A stretch of 7,830 bases of DNA, taken from Phycisphaerae bacterium (GTDB lineage Bacteria > Planctomycetota > Phycisphaerae > Tepidisphaerales > Tepidisphaeraceae). The DNA lies in NCBI GenBank assembly GCA_030448225.1, contig JAUJNJ010000128.1:1-7830 (forward strand). Reading direction: 5' to 3'. Of this stretch, positions 1-5,933 are shown one piece after another. The notes under the pieces are model-generated. The model ran no database searches. It had not been told where the DNA came from and saw nothing but the letters and a program-made list of their open reading frames with translations. The position numbers and the translations under genes are program-made. How positions within the stretch are numbered: the first letter of the stretch is position 1; each line of letters opens with the position of its first letter.

Positions 1-1065
1 GGTAGTCGCGTCGAGCGCCATCACGCGGCCGGTGTTGGTCCTGACGCAGAGCACGCCGTTGGCGATGGGCGGCGACGAGAAGCCGATCTCGAGCCCGTCA
101 TTGCGCCATAATTCCTTAGGCTGGGGACCACTGGCATCGATGCAGCGCACGGTGCCCATCGGCGTGCCCGGCTCGACGTTCTCCTCGGAGTTGGCGGCGT
201 AGACGAGGTCGCCGTCGACGACGACCGACGCGTTGATGCCGCGCTGGCTGATCTTGTGCGACCAGGCCATCTTGCCCGTGCGCGCCTGGAACGCGGTGAC
301 CGAGCCGTCGCCCGCGCCGGTGACGACGAGCTTCTGCCCGCCGATCACGCTGATGACGGGCGTGTTGTACGGCGCGTCGACCGGGATGCCGCCGGTGCCG
401 TTGCTCCAGCGAAGCTCGCCGGTGTTCTTGTCGAAGCAGAAGACGCGGTACTGGCTGCGGGCGTGGTCGCCCCAGCCGAACGCGACGCCGCCGAGGAAGA
501 GGTGGTCCTCGTCGATCGCCGGCGACGACGTGCGCCCGCCGAACGTCGAGATCATGCCGAACTCCTCGCTCATGCTGCGCTTCCAGACCTCCTTGCCGGT
601 CTCGGCGTCGAGCGCGTAGAGCATGCCCTGGGCGCCGTAGGCGTAGACGCGCTTCGTCTCCGGGTCGCCGACGACGTTGCTCCAGCCGAGGCGGTGGAAC
701 GGCAGGTCGGTCTGGAACATGTTCTCGGCGTGCTGCCAGAGGACCTCGCCGGTCTTGGCATCGAGGCAGACCAGCGCCTCCTGCGTGCGCTCGCCGCCGC
801 GGACGTTGCCGCCTTCGGGGACGTCGCCGATGCGGGTGAGCGTGTAGACGCGCCCGTTCATGACGATCGGGCTGGACATCCCGCCGACGCCGTCCTTCTT
901 CCAGACGAGGTTCTCGCCGGTGTCGGGGTCCCAGCTTTCGGGCAGGCCCTTCTCGCGGCTGACGCCGTTCTGCTCCGGCCCGCGCCACTGGTACCAGTCG
1001 GCCGCCATCGCCGGGGCGGCGGACAGCGCCGCGCCGACGAGCATCGTCCACAGTCTGAACTTCAT
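1..1065 (-). CDS. Secreted PQQ-like beta-propeller repeat protein (C-terminus outside window)
   Basis: The visible 355 residues start at an ATG (1065-1063) with an AAGGGA Shine-Dalgarno-like run 6 bases upstream. Residues 1-21 form a signal peptide (Lys/Arg start, hydrophobic core, A-M-A end), so the protein is exported. The mature part opens with DWYQWRGPEQNGVS, typical of planctomycete PQQ-domain proteins. Blade motifs of the form D-x-x-T-G-x-x-x-W recur: LDAKTGEVLW (101-110), LDAETGKEVW (152-161), DKNTGELRW (212-220), ARTGKMAW (261-268), a looser CIDASGPQPKELW (308-320), and a last start ALDAT near 350. These are PQQ_2/BamB-like propeller repeats. The family is mostly non-enzymatic and is often annotated as BamB-like or as a quinoprotein alcohol dehydrogenase-like fold. 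No catalytic or cofactor residues can be assigned. It is probably periplasmic or cell-surface. Its substrate or partner is unknown. The reading frame is open to the window edge. Confidence 0.93.
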   Translation of the reverse strand, partial: MKFRLWTMLVGAALSAAPAMAADWYQWRGPEQNGVSREKGLPESWDPDTGENLVWKKDGVGGMSSPIVMNGRVYTLTRIGDVPEGGNVRGGERTQEALVCLDAKTGEVLWQHAENMFQTDLPFHRLGWSNVVGDPETKRVYAYGAQGMLYALDAETGKEVWKRSMSEEFGMISTFGGRTSSPAIDEDHLFLGGVAFGWGDHARSQYRVFCFDKNTGELRWSNGTGGIPVDAPYNTPVISVIGGQKLVVTGAGDGSVTAFQARTGKMAWSHKISQRGINASVVVDGDLVYAANSEENVEPGTPMGTVRCIDASGPQPKELWRNDGLEIGFSSPPIANGVLCVRTNTGRVMALDATT

Positions 1066-1102
1066 GATGTTCCCTTGCACTCGTGTTTCGGACGAGGATT
1101 TC

Positions 1103-1133
1103 TTACCGCGAAGATCGCGAAGGGCGCGAAGAA
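1103..1133 (-). repeat. TTCGCG-rich intergenic repeat, copy A
   Basis: Read on the minus strand this is three tandem 9-mers of pattern NNCTTCGCG (TTCTTCGCG, CCCTTCGCG, ATCTTCGCG) ending in GTAA. It matches copy B (1315-1345, plus strand) at 27 of 31 positions counted by eye. Similar 'CTTCGCG(T)CCTTCGCGGT' repeats recur between genes in many planctomycete and verrucomicrobial genomes (my recollection, not searched here). It is non-coding as far as can be seen. Confidence 0.7.
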
Positions 1134-1174
1134 CGCGGCGTCATTGTGGATCAAATAGGGTCAAATGAGCACGG

Positions 1175-1182
1175 CAATTGTC
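1175..1182. repeat. CAATTGTC arm, complementary to 1254-1261
   Basis: CAATTGTC at 1175-1182 is the exact reverse complement of GACAATTG at 1254-1261, whose last six bases belong to the palindrome at 1256-1273. The two arms are 71 bases apart, so a long-range stem could compete with the local hairpin. Only 8 bp are involved, so chance is possible. Confidence 0.35.
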
Positions 1183-1255
1183 GAGCCGATCATTCAACGC
1201 CGCTCGACGGCTATGCCGGACGGGCTCATACACATTAGCGCTCCGCAACCGCAGA

Positions 1256-1273
1256 CAATTGTTCAAACAATTG
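1256..1273. repeat. Near-perfect palindrome CAATTGTT-CA-AACAATTG
   Basis: Two 8-base arms (1256-1263 and 1266-1273) are exact reverse complements around a 2-base centre. The AT-rich dyad stands out in GC-rich DNA. With a 2-base centre it fits a double-stranded protein site better than an RNA hairpin. It lies midway between the inverted TTCGCG repeats and about 190 bases upstream of the propeller gene start. Candidate operator or part of a small repeat unit; no regulator is identified. Confidence 0.5.
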
Positions 1274-1314
1274 AAGCCGCGTGCCGTTGCCTCTCCGAGT
1301 CGAATCATTCCGTC

Positions 1315-1345
1315 TTCTTCGCGACCTTCCCGGACTTCGCGGTAA
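1315..1345 (+). repeat. TTCGCG-rich intergenic repeat, copy B
   Basis: This is the plus-strand partner of the repeat at 1103-1133. It starts TTCTTCGCG and ends CTTCGCGGTAA, and differs from copy A at four internal positions (1324, 1330, 1333, 1334). The 9-base periodicity is intact in the outer units and degenerate in the middle one. It ends 11 bases before the ligase stop codon (complement of 1357-1359), so it lies just downstream of that gene. Confidence 0.65.
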
Positions 1346-1356
1346 ACGCTCGTGAC

Positions 1357-2673
1357 CTAGACCGTCTTCCGAACGAACCGTTTCGCCTTCATCTCGAACC
1401 GCGGCAGCGTGCCGGGCGCGACGGCCGTCACCTCGGCGCGGAATGATAGGGACTCCTGCATCGCGCGGGCCACCCGGGCGGCAATCGCGTCCGCCTCGCC
1501 GGCGCCGGGGGTGGGCTCGACCTCGACGGCTACGTCCGCCATCGCGCCGGCCTGCGTCACCGTGACCCGGAACTCGGCCACCTCCCCGAACCGGCGGATC
1601 GTCGCCTCGACCGCGGCCGGGAAGACGTTGTTGCCGCGGACGATGAACATGTCGTCGATCCGGCCGAGGATACCCCCGTCGAGCCGGGCGTACCACCGCC
1701 CGCAGGGGCAGGCGCCGCGCGTCAGGCGCACGTGGTCGCCCGTCCGGTAGCGAATGAGCGGGCTGGCGACGCGGCCGAGGTTCGTCAGCACGAGTTCGCC
1801 GGCCTCGCCGTCGGGCAAAACTTGCCCGGTCGGCGGGTCGATCACCTCCGGGATGCACTCGCTCTCGATGAGGTGCAACCCCTCGCCGGGACGCTCCCAG
1901 CACTCGAAACCCAACGGCCCGATCTCGGTCATGCCGCTGTGGTCGAACACGCGAGCGCCCCACGCGGCCTCAATCTTCCGCCGGACCTCCGGCACGCTGC
2001 CGCCGGCCTCGCCCGCGACGATGAGCGCCCGCACGGCGCACCCGGCGAGGTCGACGCCGCTCTCGACCGCCACCTCCGCCATGTGCAGCGCGTAGGTCGG
2101 CGTGCAGCAGACGACGTCGGCGGCGTTGTCGGTGAGCATCTTCAGCCGCCCGGGCGTCGACAGCCCGCCCGCCGGCAGGCAGAGGTTCCCCAGTGCCACG
2201 CCCCCCTCGAACGCGGCCCAGAATCCGAGGAACGGCCCGAACGAGAACGGGAACATCATCCGCTCGCCCGGCCGCACGCGGGCGGCGCGAAAGATGATGC
2301 CCCAGCACCGCTTGCACCAGTCCCACGACTCGCGCGTGTCGAGCCACCGCATTGGCCGCCCGCCCGAGCCGGACGTCTGGTGAAAGCGGCAGTAATCGCC
2401 GAGCGGGAACGTCCGGTTCGTCCCGAACGGCCCGTGCTCGACCTGGTCCGCCTCGAGCTCCGCCCGCGTCGTGAACGGCAGCGTCTCCAGCGGATCCTTC
2501 TCCGGATCGAACGAAACGCCCTCGTACTTCCGGCGGTAGAACGGGTTCGTGGCGCGGACCGCGTCGACCAGTCGCTTGAGCTTTCGTCGCTGCAGGGCGA
2601 CGAGGCCAATTGGGTCGAGGGTTTCTTCTTCAGGGATGAAGTATCGCGGTGATTCGCCGGGTGGGTTCGTCAC
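1357..2673 (-). CDS. Phenylacetate-CoA ligase family (PaaK-like) adenylate-forming enzyme
   Basis: This 438-residue protein has the normal length for PaaK-type acyl/aryl-CoA ligases, which activate a carboxylate with ATP and transfer it to CoA in the cytoplasm. Visible motifs are the phosphate-binding loop TSGSGGRP (100-107, usually TSGSTGxP), HSGMTEIGPLGFEC (245-258) matching the PaaK 'YGxTEIxGPG...EC' segment, RYRTGD (308-313), GRIDDMFIVRGNNVFPAAVE (337-356), and the C-terminal RFEMKAKR (425-432), whose Lys429 fits the adenylation lysine. A CxC pair (Cys322, Cys324) sits in the usual CPCGR position. The start is GTG (2673-2671) with AGGGA 2 bases upstream and a TATAAC box 7 bases upstream. 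The N-terminal YFIPEEETL is family-typical, supporting this start. The substrate cannot be fixed, since no phenylacetate or other catabolic genes flank it; coenzyme F390 synthetase-like relatives share the fold. Confidence 0.93.
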   Translation of the reverse strand: MTNPPGESPRYFIPEEETLDPIGLVALQRRKLKRLVDAVRATNPFYRRKYEGVSFDPEKDPLETLPFTTRAELEADQVEHGPFGTNRTFPLGDYCRFHQTSGSGGRPMRWLDTRESWDWCKRCWGIIFRAARVRPGERMMFPFSFGPFLGFWAAFEGGVALGNLCLPAGGLSTPGRLKMLTDNAADVVCCTPTYALHMAEVAVESGVDLAGCAVRALIVAGEAGGSVPEVRRKIEAAWGARVFDHSGMTEIGPLGFECWERPGEGLHLIESECIPEVIDPPTGQVLPDGEAGELVLTNLGRVASPLIRYRTGDHVRLTRGACPCGRWYARLDGGILGRIDDMFIVRGNNVFPAAVEATIRRFGEVAEFRVTVTQAGAMADVAVEVEPTPGAGEADAIAARVARAMQESLSFRAEVTAVAPGTLPRFEMKAKRFVRKTV

Positions 2674-2856
2674 GGTCCCTGTTATACGCGTGGACGCGTG
2701 GCCGCGTTAACCTGTGACGGACGCGTCGTCGCCGCATGGCGGGCGAGACGATCGCCGGGAGCCGCCACGGCGACGACGAACGCGATGGCCCGGCGGCGGG
2801 GTCGCTGCGGCCGCACCGAGGGGCGACACGACGCGCGGCGCGCGGGAAGGAATGCG
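2674..2856. promoter_or_regulatory. Divergent control region between ligase and secreted-protein genes
   Basis: This 183-bp region separates the minus-strand ligase from the plus-strand secreted protein. For the ligase, a minus-strand TTAACG (complement of 2705-2710), an 18-bp spacer and TATAAC (complement of 2681-2686) resemble a sigma70 promoter placed so close to GTG that the message could be leaderless. Three ACGCGT hexamers lie at 2686-2691, 2694-2699 and 2721-2726; the first two form a tandem ACGCGTGG repeat overlapping the -10 edge and the spacer. No equally good plus-strand promoter was found for the secreted protein, which has a strong GGAAGG ribosome site at 2845-2850. Confidence 0.45.
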
Positions 2857-4413
2857 ATGGAACTCTTCGTTCGTGTGGCGACCGTTCTGGGATGCCTCTT
2901 CACGGTAGCGTCGGCCGGCGCGTCCGTTGCGCCGTTCGCCATCGAAATCGTCGACGACCGGACCGGCCGCGGCGTGCCGCTGGTGGAACTCACCACCGTC
3001 AGCAACGTCCGCCACGTCACCGACAGCGCGGGGCTCGTCGCGCTCGACGAGCCGGCGCTGATGGGGCAGGAGGTCTTCTTCCACGTGAAGAGCCACGGCT
3101 ACGAGGTGGCCGCCGATGGGTTCGGCATTCGCGGGGCGCGGCTGAAGGTGACGCCGGGCGGGTCGGGGCAGATCAAGATCAAGCGGCTGAACGTCGCCGA
3201 GCGCCTCTACCGCGTCACCGGGGAGGGGATCTATCACGACAGCGTGAAGCTCGGCCGGCCGGTGCCGATCAAACAGCCGCTGCTGAACGGGCAAGTGACG
3301 GGGCAGGACTCGGCGCAGCCGATCGTTTACCGCGGGAAGCTTTACTGGTTCTGGGGCGACACGAACCGCGTGTCGTACCCGCTGGGGCAGTTCTGGATGT
3401 CGGGGGCCACGTCCGACCTGCCGGGGCAGGGCGGGCTCGATCCGGCGAAAGGCGTGAACCTGAGCTATTGGGTCGGCGCCGACGGCTTCAGCCGTCCCAT
3501 GGTGCCGCGCGAGGCCGCGGGGCCGGCGTGGCTCGACGGGCTGGCGGTGCTGAAGGGCCCGAGCGGCGCGGACCAGATGGTCGCCAAGGTCACCGTCATA
3601 AAGCGCCTCGGTGAAGTCGTCGCCCGCCGCCACGTCGTGTTCAACGACAAGACCGAGATGTTCGACCCGCTGAAGGAACTGCCGCTCGACGAGCCGCGGT
3701 TCCTCGTGGGGCACCCGTACCGCGTGGAGGTGGCGGGCAAGACGTACCTCTACTGCGGCGAGGGGTACCCGTACCTGCGCGTGCCGGCCGAGTGGAACGC
3801 CGTGCAAGATCCGGCCGCCTACGAGGCGTTCACGCCATTGGCGACCGGGTCGCGGTACGAGAGGGCGAATTCGAAGATCGAGCGCGACAGGGACGGCCGC
3901 GCCCTCTGGGCGTGGAAGCGCAACACGCCGCCGCTGGGGTGGAACGAACTGAAGGCGCTCGTGGCGGCCGGCCAACTGCGGGCGGACGAGGTGTGGCCGT
4001 TGTCGGTCGACGTCGAGACGAAGCGGCCGGTCGTCCTGCGGATCGACTCGGTGCAGTACAACGCGCACCGCAGGAAATGGATCGGCATCGCCGCGCAGGA
4101 AGGCGGCGACCGCTCGTTCCTCGGCGAGATCTGGTACACCGAATCCGACCACGCCGAAGGCCCCTGGCCTTGGGCGCGGAAGGTGATGACCCATGACAAG
4201 TACTCGTTCTACAACCCGGTCCTCCACCCGTACTTCGATCAGGAGGGCGGGCGCGTCGTCTACTACGAGGGCACGTACACGTACACGTTCAGCCGCGAGG
4301 GCGACCCCACGCCGCGCTACGACTACAACCAGATCATGTACCGCCTGGACCTGGCCGACCCGCGCCTGAAGATGCCGGCCGGGGCGCCGCCGAAGCCGAC
4401 GGCGCTAAGGTGA
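2857..4413 (+). CDS. Secreted protein of unrecognised family: transthyretin-like domain plus probable beta-propeller
   Basis: I chose ATG 2857 because GGAAGG ends 6 bases before it and because residues 1-20 then form a signal peptide (hydrophobic core, A-S-A end). A longer frame reaches back to 2698 but adds only Arg/Ala-rich, non-family-like sequence. The protein has 518 residues. Residues 28-110 (FAIEIVDDRTGRGVPLVEL..., TDSAGLVAL, VFFHVKSHGYEV) resemble a transthyretin or carboxypeptidase-regulatory-like beta-sandwich. From about 150 the chain is rich in aromatic strands: QPIVYRGKLYWFWGDTN (154-170), KTYLYCGEGYPYLR (295-308), RKWIGIAAQ (406-414), GEIWYTES (423-430), YSFYNPVLHPYFDQ (449-462), RVVYYEGTYTYTFS (466-479). 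This spacing recalls five-bladed propellers of the GH43/GH32 or DUF4185 type. I cannot assign catalytic residues or a substrate. It likely acts outside the cytoplasm. It may be cotranscribed with the next two genes. Confidence 0.85.
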   Translation: MELFVRVATVLGCLFTVASAGASVAPFAIEIVDDRTGRGVPLVELTTVSNVRHVTDSAGLVALDEPALMGQEVFFHVKSHGYEVAADGFGIRGARLKVTPGGSGQIKIKRLNVAERLYRVTGEGIYHDSVKLGRPVPIKQPLLNGQVTGQDSAQPIVYRGKLYWFWGDTNRVSYPLGQFWMSGATSDLPGQGGLDPAKGVNLSYWVGADGFSRPMVPREAAGPAWLDGLAVLKGPSGADQMVAKVTVIKRLGEVVARRHVVFNDKTEMFDPLKELPLDEPRFLVGHPYRVEVAGKTYLYCGEGYPYLRVPAEWNAVQDPAAYEAFTPLATGSRYERANSKIERDRDGRALWAWKRNTPPLGWNELKALVAAGQLRADEVWPLSVDVETKRPVVLRIDSVQYNAHRRKWIGIAAQEGGDRSFLGEIWYTESDHAEGPWPWARKVMTHDKYSFYNPVLHPYFDQEGGRVVYYEGTYTYTFSREGDPTPRYDYNQIMYRLDLADPRLKMPAGAPPKPTALR

Positions 4414-4443
4414 ACCCTGCCGCTCATGACGGAGATGTAAGGG

Positions 4444-4905
4444 ATGCAAAAAGAAAGAGATCTCCTCGCGTACTGGAAGCCCGCGACCGCGGATTTCAAC
4501 TGGAACAATGACGGGCCGCTCGACCATGCGGCGAGCAACCAGTTCGACCGGGTCTATCCCGGCGACCGGGTTTGGCTAGTCACTGTACGCGACGGCACGC
4601 TCTACTTAATCGGCCGGATTGTTGTACGACTCGTAACGGACCAACAAGGTGCGAGCGCAGCCTTAGGAACAACGAATTTGTGGGACGCGAGACACCACAT
4701 CCTTCCGGCGGCGGGAACCGTCGAACCGATTCGTCAGATAGACGTTTCGGATCTCGCGGCGGATTTACGGTTCATTAGCGCCTCTGGACGCGACAGACTG
4801 ACTGTTGCCGAGGGCGAGGTTAGCGGGCAACAACTGCAGACGATGAGAGTTCTAACTGCTGAAGCTGCACGGCTTCTGGCAGATGCATTGGGCACTCGTT
4901 CCTAA
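4444..4905 (+). CDS. Small hypothetical protein, possibly PUA/EVE-like fold; lower GC than neighbours
   Basis: The 153-residue protein starts at ATG 4444 with GGAG at 4431-4434 and AAGGG directly before the start. It begins DLLAYWKP (6-13), followed by ASNQFDRVYPGDRVWLVTVRDG (30-51) and LYLIGRIVVRLVTD (53-66), then EPIRQIDVSDLAADLRFIS (93-111), RDRLTVAEGEVSGQQLQTMRVLT (115-137) and a final helix. The YWKP start, the G-D-R-V-W turn and the following beta-strand resemble PUA-superfamily domains (EVE, ASCH, YTH), which read modified bases or RNA and are often fused to HNH nucleases. No nuclease domain is present here, and the fold call is inference from pattern. It lies 30 bp after the secreted-protein gene and could share its transcript. 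Base use is unlike its neighbours: 31 of 60 bases are G/C at 4621-4680 against 43 of 60 at 3421-3480, with TTA, CTA, AGA and ATA codons. That suggests transfer. Confidence 0.85.
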   Translation: MQKERDLLAYWKPATADFNWNNDGPLDHAASNQFDRVYPGDRVWLVTVRDGTLYLIGRIVVRLVTDQQGASAALGTTNLWDARHHILPAAGTVEPIRQIDVSDLAADLRFISASGRDRLTVAEGEVSGQQLQTMRVLTAEAARLLADALGTRS

Positions 4906-4980
4906 TGCCTTTGACGAATTTGGTCCGCCTCCTGCTTCCGCATATTATCCCGCCGCCGTTCAACCCGAAGGGTCTTGCTG

Positions 4981-5622
4981 ATGAAATACGCGTGGCTGAT
5001 GTTCGTGGCTGGGGCGTTTCTGACGTGGGGCGCGTACGTGGTCACGATCGACCACGGCCGCTCGGCGATGGCGGGGCTGAAGATGGCCGGCCGCCCGCTC
5101 GTGCCGCCGCCGGTGGCCGCGATGCGGGCGTTCATCTTCATCGGCCTGGCGTACTTCCTGCTCGGCGTGATCGCGCCGGCGATCTACCTCATGATCAACA
5201 AGGTCGACCCGGCGCAGTACCCCAACGACCCCGGCTTCCTGCGCCAGGGCGTGACGCTCTCGTTCGTGGCCGGCATCCTCGGGGCGGCCGGCGCGCTGTC
5301 GATCGTGTTCGCGGTCGGCGCGGCGCGGGCGGCGAAGGTGTCGCCGGCGGCGGTGGCGTCGCTCGTGTTCTGCTTCGCGCCGATCGTGAACGTGCTGATC
5401 TCGATGATCATCGAGCCGCCGGCGCGGTCGCCGTCGCCGCTGTTCTTCGTCGGCATCCTGATGGCCGCGGGCGGCGCCGCGATGGTGCTCTACTTCAAGC
5501 CCGAGCCCAAGCCCCACGCCCCGACCGGCGCGGCGGCGCCCCACGCCGAGGCGGCGCCGGCGGTTTCCGTGCAAGCCGCCGCGGCCGCGCCGGCAGCCCC
5601 ACCCGCGCCACCGGCGCATTGA
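4981..5622 (+). CDS. Five-helix integral membrane protein with Ala/Pro-rich tail
   Basis: I start this gene at ATG 4981, with GAAGGG (4967-4972) 8 bases upstream; a TTG two codons earlier is less likely. The 213-residue product has hydrophobic segments at about 4-22 (AWLMFVAGAFLTWGAYVVT), 50-72, 91-113, 122-144 and 153-172. A positively and negatively charged linker (73-90) follows helix 2. Residues 174-213 are almost entirely Ala, Pro and Gly with a few His, and are likely disordered. The W-G-A-Y near the end of helix 1 and the G-x-A-Y-F-L in helix 2 recall small planctomycete proteins related to the EamA/DMT transporter superfamily. At five helices it would be about half a transporter. Transport activity and substrate cannot be inferred. 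It follows the PUA/EVE-like gene by 75 bp on the same strand and is convergent with the STAS gene. Confidence 0.88.
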   Translation: MKYAWLMFVAGAFLTWGAYVVTIDHGRSAMAGLKMAGRPLVPPPVAAMRAFIFIGLAYFLLGVIAPAIYLMINKVDPAQYPNDPGFLRQGVTLSFVAGILGAAGALSIVFAVGAARAAKVSPAAVASLVFCFAPIVNVLISMIIEPPARSPSPLFFVGILMAAGGAAMVLYFKPEPKPHAPTGAAAPHAEAAPAVSVQAAAAAPAAPPAPPAH

Positions 5623-5933
5623 TGGCCGGCGGGCAACCGCATCTGGAGCTCACCGGTCTTTCCGCGCGACGTCGGAGGGGCAGAAGTGGCGCCCGCTCGT
5701 CGACCGCACTCGGGCGTTTTACGTCCGCTGCCGGCGCTTCATCTCCGCGCAGGCTGCGAAACTGCAAGCGGCTGCCGGGCCGTTCGGGGCGAAGAAGTTG
5801 CGCGTTGAATGCGCGCCGCGTCCCGCCGCAAAAAGAGCGCGCAGGAGGAGGCACCCCTGCTCCCGGGGGCCGCGCGATCGGGTACTGACGTTTTAAGATG
5901 AAGCGGGGGCGGCGGGGGGTGAGCCGTCTTGCG
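5623..5933. other. Spacer between convergent genes; no gene called
   Basis: This 311-bp stretch lies between the stops of the membrane-protein gene (plus) and the STAS gene (minus). A plus-strand frame from 5624 to a TAA at 5894-5896 is open for 90 codons with GC-rich third positions but has no upstream start codon or ribosome site, so it is either chance or a gene remnant. A possible minus-strand terminator is listed separately. No clear plus-strand terminator for the membrane-protein gene is visible. Confidence 0.6.
5830..5876 (-). terminator. Possible rho-independent terminator of the STAS gene
   Basis: On the minus strand, about 60 bases after the STAS stop codon, GCGCG (complement of 5872-5876) can pair with CGCGC (complement of 5838-5842). 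An alternative inner stem GCAGG/CCTGC pairs 5856-5860 with 5841-5845. The structure is followed directly by TCTTTTT (complement of 5830-5836). The T-run is convincing, but the stem is short, has a large loop, and the two stems overlap and compete. Confidence 0.35.

Larger units (their letters stand above)
1066..1356. other. Intergenic spacer with inverted repeats and lower GC
   Basis: This spacer separates the ligase stop codon from the propeller gene start; both genes are on the minus strand. It holds two inverted copies of a TTCGCG-rich repeat (1103-1133 and 1315-1345) and CAATTG-containing dyads between them. The stretch 1141-1310 is visibly less GC-rich than the flanking genes. A 93-codon plus-strand frame (1165-1446) crosses it but runs into the ligase gene and has no Shine-Dalgarno sequence or recognisable domain, so I do not call a gene. 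No convincing promoter for the propeller gene is visible. Confidence 0.7.

Noticed and set aside
256..1158. Plus-strand open frame of 300 codons opposite the propeller gene
   Set aside because: Antisense shadow; the minus strand encodes clear PQQ-type repeats and a signal peptide.
1103..1345. CRISPR-like array from repeated TTCGCG units
   Set aside because: Units are 9-base tandem steps within single 31-bp elements, and the two elements are inverted; there are no regular spacers.
1080..1354. CTCGTG at 1080-1085 and 1349-1354 as possible target-site duplication around the inverted repeats
   Set aside because: The two copies sit at unequal distances from the repeat ends (17 and 3 bases) and are only 6 bp, so chance is the simpler explanation.
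1165..1446. Plus-strand 93-codon open frame between the propeller and ligase genes
   Set aside because: It overlaps the 3' end of the well-supported ligase gene, has no ribosome site, crosses a repeat copy, and shows no recognisable domain.
2698..2856. N-terminal extension of the secreted-protein gene by 53 codons
   Set aside because: The extension is Arg/Ala-rich, places a signal peptide internally, and lacks a ribosome site, whereas ATG 2857 has a strong GGAAGG.
2707..4227. Long minus-strand open frame of 506 codons opposite the secreted-protein gene
   Set aside because: Its His/Arg/Pro-rich composition is typical of an antisense shadow of a GC-rich gene; the plus strand has signal peptide, ribosome site and protein-like sequence.
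5495..5854. Minus-strand open frame of 119 codons in the convergent spacer
   Set aside because: It overlaps the end of the membrane-protein gene, has low-complexity Arg/Pro content and no domain or ribosome site.
4905..5888. Plus-strand open frame overlapping the membrane-protein gene in another frame
   Set aside because: The Arg/Gly/Asp-rich product is a shadow; the frame starting at 4981 gives five hydrophobic helices and a good ribosome site.
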